From Shewanella putrefaciens (lineage in GTDB: Bacteria > Pseudomonadota > Gammaproteobacteria > Enterobacterales > Shewanellaceae): a stretch of 64,000 bases of DNA. The DNA is taken from the NCBI RefSeq assembly GCF_016406305.1, contig NZ_CP066369.1, positions 2,994,501 to 3,058,500 of the forward strand. Direction: 5' to 3'. Positions 7,507-15,070 of the stretch are shown in pieces (position 1 is the stretch's first letter; each line of letters opens with the position of its first letter). Made by a program: the position numbers and the translations under genes. A model generated the notes under the pieces. The model searched no databases and had not been told where the DNA came from. It saw nothing but the letters and a program-made list of their open reading frames with translations.

Positions 7507-7640
7507 TGTCCTCATACCCTGTCCTTCACAATTTTTACGCCGTCATCCTCGCGAACGCACAGCTACACCCTAGATTACAGAACACTTCGTTTACGGATAA
7601 CGGAACGCTGCGCTCACGGAAAAAGCAGAGCGCACTGCTC

Positions 7641-7824
7641 TTACGCCGTCATCCTCGATAACGACTGCATGGTCAATTTTGTTCCATACAAAATATGACA
7701 TTTCAACCTTCCATGGTGGTCAGATGCAGGAGGTACGAGCCCTGGGACGGGCGAAGGTAGAATAATGCAGGAGCAATTATCGAGAATAACACAGGAGCAT
7801 TTATCGATGCGGGGATCCAGCTTT
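7641..7824. repeat. REP-like palindrome with inverted, expanded nested cassette
   Basis: Read on the minus strand, arms GGATCCCCGC and CGAGGATGACGG enclose the following: two tandem copies of the cassette's left hairpin (ATAA...TTAT with TGCTCCTG centre), an extra word with GCCC/GGGC stem at about 7740-7753, and then CTGCAT and ATGCAG split by a 51-bp insert (7672-7722). This insert has the same length as the one at 4027-4077 and differs from it at four positions by my reading. Confidence 0.7.
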
Positions 7825-7883
7825 TAGATGCTAGGCCCTAGAGTCTAGCTCGCTGCGCTGCTAGGAAGATCAAAAGCGTATGG

Positions 7884-7903
7884 ATTCCCGCGTGCGCGGG
7901 AAT
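7884..7903. repeat. REP-like palindrome, uninterrupted copy
   Basis: ATTCCCGCG - TG - CGCGGGAAT, a perfect 9-bp stem with two central bases, inside tggattcccgcg...cgcgggaatgac. It serves as the empty-site form for the split copies at 3876-3952 and 3958-4104. Confidence 0.8.
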
Positions 7904-8044
7904 GACAAAGTTGAAGAGGGAATACGTGCCTAGATTCTCGCGGCTGAAGGCCGTCCTAGCAGTGGCGAAGCAACGCCCTAGATTCTAGCAGCTGCGCTTT
8001 TTGCAGCGTTCTAGCAGGCCGAAGGCCGTCCTCGCTTTAGTTTT

Positions 8045-9148
8045 CTATAAACTTAACTGCATAAATCCGCCTGCGGGGATTGTCGGATCATAAACTAAAC
8101 CTTTAAATTTATTCTCCAGCAGGTACTGTTTATGCTGCGCGTCACTGGTGGCAATACAGAGTTGTTCTTGTGGCAAGATAGTGCGGAATTGCATACTGGG
8201 TTTCCCCCAATCTAGCATCCCCAGTTGTAAGCTATCCGAAAGGGCTAAAGGACTTAGTCCTTCATCATTGCGTAAATAGCATCGCAGCCCCTTACCGGCT
8301 TGGGCAATGGCGGCGCGATACTTAGTCAATTCGATGGAGATATAGATGATATCAACTGTGATATCGAGTCCTGACTTTACCAGCCGCTCATTGAGGTAAC
8401 TCAACATATTGAATGGCTCAATAATAGTTTTACTCTGGCCACTCCGGTAATTTTTAAGTTTTTGATTAACAAAACTTCTTAATAATACGCAAGCAAAGGC
8501 AGCGCGATTATCCTCAGGGTAAAGATGCGCCATATACATGATCAAGTGCTCGCTGCCCACCATAGTGGAGTCAATAAAATAGCTACTGATATCGCTATTT
8601 TTAAATAGACTGTAATCCACCTTGGCCGTTGGATAGCTGATATTGGATGCGGGGAATAGCTGTTGCTGAACTTGCTTCGCGGCTTCAACACTTTGTTCTA
8701 ACAACGCTAAGTTATCGTTTAGCTCTTGGTGGGATAACGCATCAAAATCCACCCACATGGGGTCATCGTTATGGGTACGTTGTAAACCTTGCCGGATAGA
8801 TTGCTCAATAATAAATAAATCGGGGACGGGCTTGACCAAGTAGTCACATGCACCAATGCGTAATGCCTCAACGACATCCGCCATCACATTATTACCCGAT
8901 ATAACAATAGAAGGGACTAAAGGTTCAAGCTTAACCATTTCCTTAAGCATATCGAGCCCGCCCAGTTTAGGCATACTTAAATCGGCTAAAACGATATCGA
9001 AACGCTGCTGCTTAAAAACACTCAGCCCCTGTTCACCATCACAGGCTTGTATAACTTCGGCACCTCGCCCACTGAGAAACGTGGCGACAATTTGCCGAAA
9101 CACAGGATCATCCTCGACCCAAAGAATTGACACACCATTTAACGCCAT
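8045..9148 (-). CDS. RssB-like response regulator with degenerate PP2C-type output domain
   Basis: A 367-residue protein with a receiver domain (about 5-120; acidic pair D13/D14, phospho-acceptor D56 in LADLSMP, lysine in YLVKP). A linker follows, then a C-terminal domain (about 190-365) resembling SpoIIE/PP2C phosphatases. In that domain the metal-binding aspartates seem absent (GSEHLIMYMAHLYPEDNRAA where a D-x-x-G-H-G would be). This is the architecture of RssB/SprE, the adaptor that delivers RpoS to ClpXP, but other regulators share it. I prefer the ATG at 9148 because the receiver domain begins there; an upstream in-frame start at 9190 adds 14 unlikely residues. Probably monocistronic. 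Role inferred, not proven. Confidence 0.7.
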   Translation of the reverse strand: MALNGVSILWVEDDPVFRQIVATFLSGRGAEVIQACDGEQGLSVFKQQRFDIVLADLSMPKLGGLDMLKEMVKLEPLVPSIVISGNNVMADVVEALRIGACDYLVKPVPDLFIIEQSIRQGLQRTHNDDPMWVDFDALSHQELNDNLALLEQSVEAAKQVQQQLFPASNISYPTAKVDYSLFKNSDISSYFIDSTMVGSEHLIMYMAHLYPEDNRAAFACVLLRSFVNQKLKNYRSGQSKTIIEPFNMLSYLNERLVKSGLDITVDIIYISIELTKYRAAIAQAGKGLRCYLRNDEGLSPLALSDSLQLGMLDWGKPSMQFRTILPQEQLCIATSDAQHKQYLLENKFKGLVYDPTIPAGGFMQLSL

Positions 9149-9269
9149 AAAGATTCCCGAATAAAATTCATTGCGGCGGCAATAACTCAATCATGACATC
9201 GGAAGAATCATTCGATACGGCAAGATCTTGGCTGCTAAAAATGCTGGCAGCCAAGTACAGCGCATAGGT

Positions 9270-10052
9270 TTACTCAAGTTCCTGCATGTATTGATCGAGC
9301 AACTCATCATCATCTTGTTTTTGTGGAACATCACCATCATAGACTTTATAGTCCATATGCTGTATGTATGCATCTTTCACAAAGGTATAGGGATCAAGCG
9401 CATTATCGACAAGCCTTTCCTGATCAATCGCGGTTGCTCTAGCGTGAAGACTTTTTAGCCCCCATTTTACGACGGCTTGCCATACTGTTAGCTCTGATAG
9501 TGGAAAGTATAGACCATCCACCCAATCTGACGCGAGTTCTCGAACCACATAGGGACCCGCAAAAGGCGCCATAAAATACGGCCCGTTAGGTACGCCATAG
9601 TAACCTAAGACTTCGTTAAAATCGTCCTGCTTGCGTGGAAGCCCCATCATATCTGCGACATCAATGACACCTAACAGCCCGACCGTGGTATTGATCGTAA
9701 AACGGCCACCCGCATTAGCAGCCCAGCCCCACTTACCTTGCAAGGCATTGTTGACTAAGCTGCTGGGTTCTTCTAGGTTTCGAACAAAGTTATTGACCCC
9801 AGTCTTGGCTGGCATGGGGATATAGTCGTTATAGCCATGGGCAATCGGGCGGTAAATGTATCTATCCAAATACAAATAGTTGAAGTCCCACATTACACGG
9901 TTAAAACCCTCAAAGGGATCCTGTGGGTCATTGTAGGTAATTTTTACAGCCGAGGGGGTCTCTGTGGTCGTATCGGGTGCAGAAACTTCTGCCCCATAAA
10001 CATTGGGCAATAGCATTAATCCTAAAAGTAACCCTATCCATCTCAACTTCAT
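9270..10052 (-). CDS. mlaA: MlaA (VacJ) family phospholipid-transport protein
   Basis: A 260-residue outer-membrane component of the Mla pathway, which removes mislocalised phospholipids from the outer leaflet. It is recognised by DPFEGFNRVMWDFN, the repeated NN..Q/NNALQG region, GGRFTINTTVGLLGVIDVA and GPYFMAPFAGP near residue 165. The N-terminus (residues 1-20) is a cleavable-looking signal ending VYGAE and contains no cysteine. The lipobox of E. coli MlaA is thus missing, and the protein may be soluble-anchored through its membrane ring. Start ATG preceded by AGAGAG. Divergent from the flagellar-type gene at 10275. Confidence 0.9.
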   Translation of the reverse strand: MKLRWIGLLLGLMLLPNVYGAEVSAPDTTTETPSAVKITYNDPQDPFEGFNRVMWDFNYLYLDRYIYRPIAHGYNDYIPMPAKTGVNNFVRNLEEPSSLVNNALQGKWGWAANAGGRFTINTTVGLLGVIDVADMMGLPRKQDDFNEVLGYYGVPNGPYFMAPFAGPYVVRELASDWVDGLYFPLSELTVWQAVVKWGLKSLHARATAIDQERLVDNALDPYTFVKDAYIQHMDYKVYDGDVPQKQDDDELLDQYMQELE

Positions 10053-10274
10053 ATTGCTCTCTTAATAAATGTACTGCTTCGATATCGAGTTTTCGCTAAA
10101 GTGACTATGGATAAGTGACGATATAGAGATCATTCACTTAGTGGCATACTCTAGCATGACAGAGAAATTGTCATCGTTTTCACAAAGCGCATAAGCATAC
10201 TTGGCAAAATATTTTGGTCAATTGTTAATTTTTCAAAATAATGTGCCAAAGGATAAACTAGTAAAGGTCTTTAC

Positions 10275-12464
10275 ATGGAGTCAATTCCACTTATCAATAC
10301 AGTCAATGCGCCGCGGGCCACTTCGGTGACACAGGTGGATGCCTCTAATGTATCCTCACGCCCAATCCCTGCAGAAGTGCTTGTTTCAGCAGATGGCGAT
10401 AGTATTATTCTAAACGGTACAGAATATAATTTAAAGCTTGTAAATACGCAGCAAAGGCAAGCTTTGATCACTGCTAGCCATTTTTTAGTCGCTCAAACGG
10501 CCACAACTGCGACTCAGGCAGCAACAATACACGCCAATCAAACGGCTCAACTGCTTGCCTTAGGCACCTCCCTGACATTAAAGCTGCCCGAAGCGATAAC
10601 ACAGTTAGCGCAGCAAAATGGAGTAACCTTAGAGCAACTCCATGGGCTTGCGGGACGGGCCCAGGGCTACCCCCTTCCCAATGTCATTGTTATCAATAAA
10701 GAATTTCAATTTGCAAATGGGACTGTCATTCAACAGGATCCGAAGACTCAACTTAGTGCGGGGGAGTATCAAGCGAAAATAGCCCTATCCCAGGGACGGC
10801 CCATTTTAGTACTGACCCCAATACTGAGCAAACTCGAAATTCTTATTGGCGCCCCAATAAATGAAACTCAGATTCCCATAATTGATAAACAAGCTGCCAA
10901 TGTTGTTATTGCTAAAACTGAGCCAGCCCAAATCATTGCGACCTTCCTTCGAAAACTGGAAGGCCTTGTCCCCCAAACAGAAGGAGCTTCCACAACTGGC
11001 GTCATAGCGAAAACGACAGCCGCAGGTGCATTAGCTTCTGGCGCTGCGGTAGCGCAATCAATAGCGACAAACCTTTCCGGGCCAAACCTAGACTCGACAT
11101 CAGCCACTGCCAAGGGTAGCCTGACTCTGGGGCAAATAAGTATAGATGCTGGGCAAGCGAGCCTGGCTAAATCAACACTGGGTCAATTACCCGCGGGCAC
11201 AGAACTCAAACTAACGACCCACAGTATTGATGGGAAAGCCGTGACGCCGGCCGATGCCGTATCAAACAATCCTCTTACAACTAATTCTGTTTTAGCCAAG
11301 AGCGCGGCGCCTAACTCGGTGCAGAATCCGGCTACCTCGGCATCACTTCAGGCGGGATTATTTCAAAACACTCCCCATCAAGAGATAGGAAGCCGCGCGC
11401 CCGATAAAACTCAGCTTCAGCCAATCGCTCAAGCACCTGGAGCTCACTCAACAAATCCTGCAACCTCAGCTAATTCAGCGTCAGTGCAACAACAAGTAGT
11501 GCAACAAATGGAAAATGGCCTAACTCCCAAGTTGAGTGACACAGCGGCACAACTTCCCCCATTGCAATCCTTAACTCCTTTAGAAGGACAAGTTAGCGAT
11601 CAAAAGGGGAATAAGTCAGCTGAAGCGGGGATATCTGTCAATGAGGTTTTGCAAAAGGCTTTTAGTAAAGCGGGGGCTTTACCCCTTGATCAGCTCACCC
11701 TACGCAATCATCTCAATTTAGCGGCGGAGCTGCTCAAGCGTTTGCCACAATTAAGCCCGCAGCCGTTAAGTCAATTGAGCATTCCCGAGGCACTTAAAGC
11801 TGATTTGCTCGGGCTCGCTACGCTTAATCTTGCGACGCCACAGCTGAATCAAGCGGCACTGTTTATTAATGCGAGTGCCATTAGCTCATTATTCCAATTG
11901 CTACTTGGCGTTAGGGCAAATAGTACGAATAATGTTGTCAGCCAGAAGCTGGCAAATTACCTCGAACAACTGCAAGCTAAAACAGGGCTTTCGACCAATC
12001 TACTTAATCAACTCAGTAAGGCTGGCGGCCTCGAAACCATGGGGCAACTCGCCTCTAGTTTGCATCTTTACCAACAAGCGAGCAGTGAAAATAACGGTAA
12101 TCTCGTGTGGTATTTTGCACTGCCCTATGGAATAAATCAGCGCCATGAGCAGCTCGAAGGGAAATTTGAGCAAGATGCGGATAAAGATAAACAACAAAAA
12201 CAGAAAGGCTGGCATTTACAGCTCAAGTTTAATCTGACACAGGGGCCGTTACTTATCAGTGCTCGCTGTCATCTGCAGACGTTAGACATTCAATTTAAAG
12301 GGAATAATCAACAGCTATTAAATAGGGTTGATAACTTTCTCCTACCCTTAGGGCAAAAGCTTTCACAAATTGGATTTACCCCAGGAGAACTCTCAACTCA
12401 AATAGCCCAAGTGCCAGCGACCTTACTCCCAGGCGACCACTTTCTTGTTAAAACAAAGGCATAG
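10275..12464 (+). CDS. FliK-like hook-length-control family protein (second copy)
   Basis: A 729-residue protein rich in Ala, Gln, Ser and Thr with no clear fold for the first ~550 residues. The last ~120 residues resemble the C-terminal Flg_hook/FliK domain: LVWYFALPYGINQ..., W-L-L-F-L pattern, then alternating hydrophobics and a G-F-P close. Canonical fliK is present at 31670-33583, so this is a paralogue. Pseudomonas carries a comparable FliK-type gene next to an FlhB-like small protein, and here too an FlhX-type gene follows by 39 bp. Role inferred: export-switch or ruler function for the flagellar type III apparatus, or a non-flagellar substrate. Start ATG with AAAGG upstream. Confidence 0.65.
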   Translation: MESIPLINTVNAPRATSVTQVDASNVSSRPIPAEVLVSADGDSIILNGTEYNLKLVNTQQRQALITASHFLVAQTATTATQAATIHANQTAQLLALGTSLTLKLPEAITQLAQQNGVTLEQLHGLAGRAQGYPLPNVIVINKEFQFANGTVIQQDPKTQLSAGEYQAKIALSQGRPILVLTPILSKLEILIGAPINETQIPIIDKQAANVVIAKTEPAQIIATFLRKLEGLVPQTEGASTTGVIAKTTAAGALASGAAVAQSIATNLSGPNLDSTSATAKGSLTLGQISIDAGQASLAKSTLGQLPAGTELKLTTHSIDGKAVTPADAVSNNPLTTNSVLAKSAAPNSVQNPATSASLQAGLFQNTPHQEIGSRAPDKTQLQPIAQAPGAHSTNPATSANSASVQQQVVQQMENGLTPKLSDTAAQLPPLQSLTPLEGQVSDQKGNKSAEAGISVNEVLQKAFSKAGALPLDQLTLRNHLNLAAELLKRLPQLSPQPLSQLSIPEALKADLLGLATLNLATPQLNQAALFINASAISSLFQLLLGVRANSTNNVVSQKLANYLEQLQAKTGLSTNLLNQLSKAGGLETMGQLASSLHLYQQASSENNGNLVWYFALPYGINQRHEQLEGKFEQDADKDKQQKQKGWHLQLKFNLTQGPLLISARCHLQTLDIQFKGNNQQLLNRVDNFLLPLGQKLSQIGFTPGELSTQIAQVPATLLPGDHFLVKTKA

Positions 12465-12503
12465 TTGGGTGCATGGTTACAATAACAATCTGGACACTTT
12501 GAT

Positions 12504-12812
12504 ATGAATGAAGACAATAAAACCCGGCAGGCAGTCGCCTTAAGTTACGATGGCAAAAATGCCCCCAAAATTGTTGCGACAGGGGAAGGTCTTATCGCGG
12601 AAGAGATTATCGCCCTTGGCCAGGCATCTGGAGTATATATTCACCAAGACCCTCATCTGAGCCAGTTCCTCAGCTTGTTGGAACTGGGCGAAGAAATCCC
12701 AAAAGAACTGTATTTGCTTATCGCCGAGCTCATCGCCTTCGTCTATATGCTTGATGGTAAATTTCCAGAGCAGTGGAACAATATGCATCAAAAGATTGTG
12801 GAAGAAGCTTAG
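12504..12812 (+). CDS. FlhX-type protein (FlhB cytoplasmic-domain paralogue, EscU/YscU family)
   Basis: A 102-residue protein matching the C-terminal segment of FlhB that follows the cleavage site: QAVALSYDGKNAPKIVATGEG, then IHQDPHLSQFLSLLELGEEIP and IAELIAFVYMLDGKFPE. It has no membrane helices and no NPTH, so it corresponds to the FlhB-CCC fragment alone. In Campylobacter/Helicobacter and other bacteria such fragments (FlhX/FhlB) can substitute for or modulate the processed FlhB domain. It lies 39 nt after the FliK-like gene, forming a two-gene unit. SD is weak (TGGA). Confidence 0.82.
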   Translation: MNEDNKTRQAVALSYDGKNAPKIVATGEGLIAEEIIALGQASGVYIHQDPHLSQFLSLLELGEEIPKELYLLIAELIAFVYMLDGKFPEQWNNMHQKIVEEA

Positions 12813-12816
12813 GAGG

Positions 12817-13018
12817 GAAAAGCGGAGCGGGTTCTAGGTAAACGGAACGTTCGCAAGCTCACTCACAGAACGCTGCGCTTCTAGGATCTAGATTCTAGTG
12901 CGAGCTTGCGAGCATCCTAGAGCCACGAAGTGGCGTTCTGTAACGGCAAAGCGGCGTGCTCAGAATTTAGAACTGCACTTTTTGCTGCTTCTAGAGGCCG
13001 AAAGCCGCCCTAGAATGA
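12817..13018. repeat. hairpin-word mosaic between convergent genes
   Basis: Non-coding 200 bp with words gaacgttcgcaagctcac, cgagcttgcgagc, GCCAC/GTGGC at 12922-12934, aacggcaaagcggcgt, an AGCA-rich word and ggccgaaagccg, joined by ctaggatctagattctag and gttctgt. It occupies the whole gap between the FlhX gene and the DUF2802 gene, and no ordinary terminator is seen there. The mosaic itself may therefore end both transcripts. Confidence 0.75.
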
Positions 13019-13022
13019 CTAT

Positions 13023-13421
13023 TTACTTACGGTGCAAGCGGATCAATAACTCAGCTTCTGCCTTAGGTAACTCGCACTCTTTAATCAACTCATCGACCCC
13101 TGCCCCCAGGGCCACCATTTTCATCGCCCGAGTATAGAGTTTCGCCTGAGGATCCTGCTGCGATGATTCTTCAATTCGCTCAGACTGTTGCTGTAACCGC
13201 TTCTCAAGTTCAATCACGCGTCGGCCAACGCCTATGGTGCCGCTGCGTAATTCCTGTAATTCCCGTTTAAAAGATTCACGCTGGCGGTCCCCTTCTTTGA
13301 CTAAGACGGTTAACGCCTCGGCTTTATTGCGTAATTTACTCAACTGTTTCTGCAAATAGAGAACTAATCCTAAGCACGCAATAACATAGACTAACGCTGC
13401 GATTATAAATTCATCGCCCAT
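13023..13421 (-). CDS. DUF2802 membrane-anchored protein at the end of the chemotaxis operon
   Basis: A 132-residue protein: one N-terminal membrane helix (about 5-23, FIIAALVYVIACLGLVLYL), a long coiled coil rich in Glu/Arg/Lys (about 25-95), and a short C-terminal helix-turn-helix-like segment (GAGVDELIKECELPKAEAELLIRLHR). The DUF2802 family sits directly after cheW in Vibrio and Shewanella polar flagellar clusters; its function is not known to me. Start ATG at 13421 with AAGGA upstream; a TTG one codon earlier is unlikely. It is the last gene of the flhA-to-cheW unit. Confidence 0.75.
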   Translation of the reverse strand: MGDEFIIAALVYVIACLGLVLYLQKQLSKLRNKAEALTVLVKEGDRQRESFKRELQELRSGTIGVGRRVIELEKRLQQQSERIEESSQQDPQAKLYTRAMKMVALGAGVDELIKECELPKAEAELLIRLHRK

Positions 13422-13461
13422 CAAAAATCCTTATGCATCTCTATGATTGTCAAGATCCATC

Positions 13462-13519
13462 ATGGAAAAGTGGTTCTCAACCGTGTGGGTAGAATGCAAA
13501 ACAAATCCCACTTTTCCAT
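13462..13519 (-). other. long-loop inverted repeat between cheW and the DUF2802 gene
   Basis: Perfect 12-bp arms ATGGAAAAGTGG (13462-13473) and CCACTTTTCCAT (13508-13519) enclose 34 bases, followed by a second imperfect pair (GCAAATAC / GTACTTGC, about 13530-13556). It lies in a 160-bp gap of an otherwise tight operon. It may be an mRNA stem that separates expression of the last gene from cheW. Confidence 0.5.
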
Positions 13520-13581
13520 AGGTACACCGCAAATACTGAAAATATTGGTACTTGCAGTGTGGCACAGCGCCAACCAACACT

Positions 13582-14076
13582 TTATATCTGTGTTAGCTCG
13601 GCCCATTCTTCATCGGACAATAACTTATCGAGGTCAACTAAGATCAGCAGCTCATTATCGCGATTACTCACACCTTGAATAAACTTCGCACTTTCTTCAG
13701 TACCAACGTTTGGTGCGTTATCAATTTCAGAGCGGCGTAAGTAAACCACTTCTGCAACACTATCGACTAAAATGCCGATAACTTGCTTTTCCGCTTCAAT
13801 AATCACGATACGGGTCGAATCATCGACCTCGGCTGACTGCAGTCCAAAACGTGAACGTGTGTCGATAACCGTCACGACGTTACCGCGTAAGTTAATGATA
13901 CCCAAAACATAATGCGGAGCCCCAGGTACAGGAGCGATTTCGGTATAGCGCAGAACTTCCTGCACTTGCATCACATTTATACCGTAGGTTTCATTGTCTA
14001 GCTTAAAGGTAACCCATTGTAATACCGCATCATCTTTACTTGCAGCTACGGCTGCGACATTTCTTGTATCTTTCAT
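13582..14076 (-). CDS. cheW: chemotaxis coupling protein CheW
   Basis: A 164-residue single-domain CheW that links methyl-accepting receptors to CheA at the cell pole. The fold is clear from LQWVTFKLDNETYGINVMQV, VPGAPHYVLGIINLRGNVVTVIDTR and VAEVVYLRRSEI. Start is the ATG at 14076, preceded by TGAGG; a TTG five codons upstream is spurious. It starts 8 bp after the parP stop codon, so expression is coupled. Fits the cheA-cheB-parC-parP-cheW order of Vibrio. Confidence 0.95.
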   Translation of the reverse strand: MKDTRNVAAVAASKDDAVLQWVTFKLDNETYGINVMQVQEVLRYTEIAPVPGAPHYVLGIINLRGNVVTVIDTRSRFGLQSAEVDDSTRIVIIEAEKQVIGILVDSVAEVVYLRRSEIDNAPNVGTEESAKFIQGVSNRDNELLILVDLDKLLSDEEWAELTQI

Positions 14077-14083
14077 GTTTACC

Positions 14084-15070
14084 TCAACCAATTGAGTCCT
14101 GACAGCCTAAACCCGCATCAAGCATTTCAACTAAGGCTTGTACGTGCAAAATGCCACACATTTGTTCTTTTACCACACCAGCTAACCAAGGTCGTTTACC
14201 CGCTTTGCTGCGCCAGTTTACTTGCGATTTATTAATTTTTACAGCATTGACTAAGGACTCACAAGTTAATCCCCAGTTACTGCCTTCTAACAATACAAGA
14301 TATTGATAATTTACCGATTGCGCCAGTGTATCCGTGTATTTTTCTGGCATAACCCAAGCGCAGGTATCGACAATATTTAGCTGCTCTTCCCTGTGGGTTT
14401 GCACTCCTAAAAACCAGGATGGACGACCAATAATATGATTGATCCGCTCCACTTTCACTATGCCACCCAGACTCACCAGCGGCACGGCTAAGGTGAGGCC
14501 AGCCACTTTAAAGAATAGTACTTGAAACTCATCATCGAGCACTTCCTGTAAATCTTTTGTAATACTGGGCGGTGCGATACCCACTTGAGTTTCTGGCGCC
14601 GTTATCGTATCGGCAATAGGAGGCTGATGCTGCGCAGCTGTCGATGCCAATGGAATGGCATCTTGCGCTAAATGAGCCGAACTCACCTCCGGCGAAGCAA
14701 CTTCTGGCACCTCAACCATTGGAGGTTCACTAAGAGGGTTGCTCTTAAATACCGGTGCAAGTAATTTCTCTAAGGCTTCTTTATTTACCTGAGGCGATGG
14801 TTCACTTAACGGCATGCTAAAGTGATGCTCTTTACTCTTAGCAACTTGCACCTCGGCCGCAATAGCCACGCTCGGCAAAGGCTTGCTGCGGCCATGCTCA
14901 GCTAAGATGGCCTTATCGAGTAACTCAGCCTCGTTGTCTTTAACACTCTCAAGTGAATGAGGTTTCTCAGCGTGAGAAATAGCAGGGGAAACAATAGCAG
15001 GAGAGCCATCATCTTCATGTAGCAATAATTCAAAAAAATCAAAAACAGTCTCATCAACCGATTTTGACAT
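14084..15070 (-). CDS. parP: ParP: CheW-like polar array-localisation protein
   Basis: A 328-residue protein. A long Pro/Glu/Ala-rich N-terminal region (about 1-185) precedes a C-terminal CheW-like domain (about 190-325: FQVLFFKVAGLTLAVPLVSL, RPSWFLGVQTHREEQLNIVD). In Vibrio, ParP uses this array-integration domain to bind CheA and receptors and its N-terminal part to bind ParC, tethering arrays to the old pole. Position between parC and cheW supports the same role here. ATG at 15070 is preceded by GGGGAG and lies inside the 3' end of parC (17-bp overlap), implying translational coupling. Confidence 0.85.
   Translation of the reverse strand: MSKSVDETVFDFFELLLHEDDGSPAIVSPAISHAEKPHSLESVKDNEAELLDKAILAEHGRSKPLPSVAIAAEVQVAKSKEHHFSMPLSEPSPQVNKEALEKLLAPVFKSNPLSEPPMVEVPEVASPEVSSAHLAQDAIPLASTAAQHQPPIADTITAPETQVGIAPPSITKDLQEVLDDEFQVLFFKVAGLTLAVPLVSLGGIVKVERINHIIGRPSWFLGVQTHREEQLNIVDTCAWVMPEKYTDTLAQSVNYQYLVLLEGSNWGLTCESLVNAVKINKSQVNWRSKAGKRPWLAGVVKEQMCGILHVQALVEMLDAGLGCQDSIG

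Larger units (their letters stand above)
7382..8035. repeat. hairpin-word mosaic with nested palindrome cassette
   Basis: Gap between the POT gene and the response-regulator gene. Hairpin words lie at 7387-7399 (GTCGC/GCGAC), 7991-8007 (GCTGC/GCAGC) and 8017-8027 (GGCC/GGCC), joined by ctagattctag and gtcctag connectors. REP-like palindrome material starts near 7540. An intact palindrome lies at 7884-7903, and a split copy with nested inserts at 7641-7824. Apart from the terminator at 7471-7506 I see nothing else. The mosaic starts three bases after the POT stop codon and reaches to within about 10 bp of the next gene's end. Confidence 0.78.

Noticed and set aside
9191..9458. Short frames on both strands between the response regulator and mlaA
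   Set aside because: They overlap the 3' end of mlaA, lack ribosome sites, and have no family resemblance.
10201..10274. Sigma-54 promoter for the FliK-like gene at 10275
   Set aside because: TTGGCA and GGCAC words are present, but no -12 GC occurs at the required 10-base spacing on the correct strand. The CAAAATATTTTG palindrome at about 10205-10216 has no known match.
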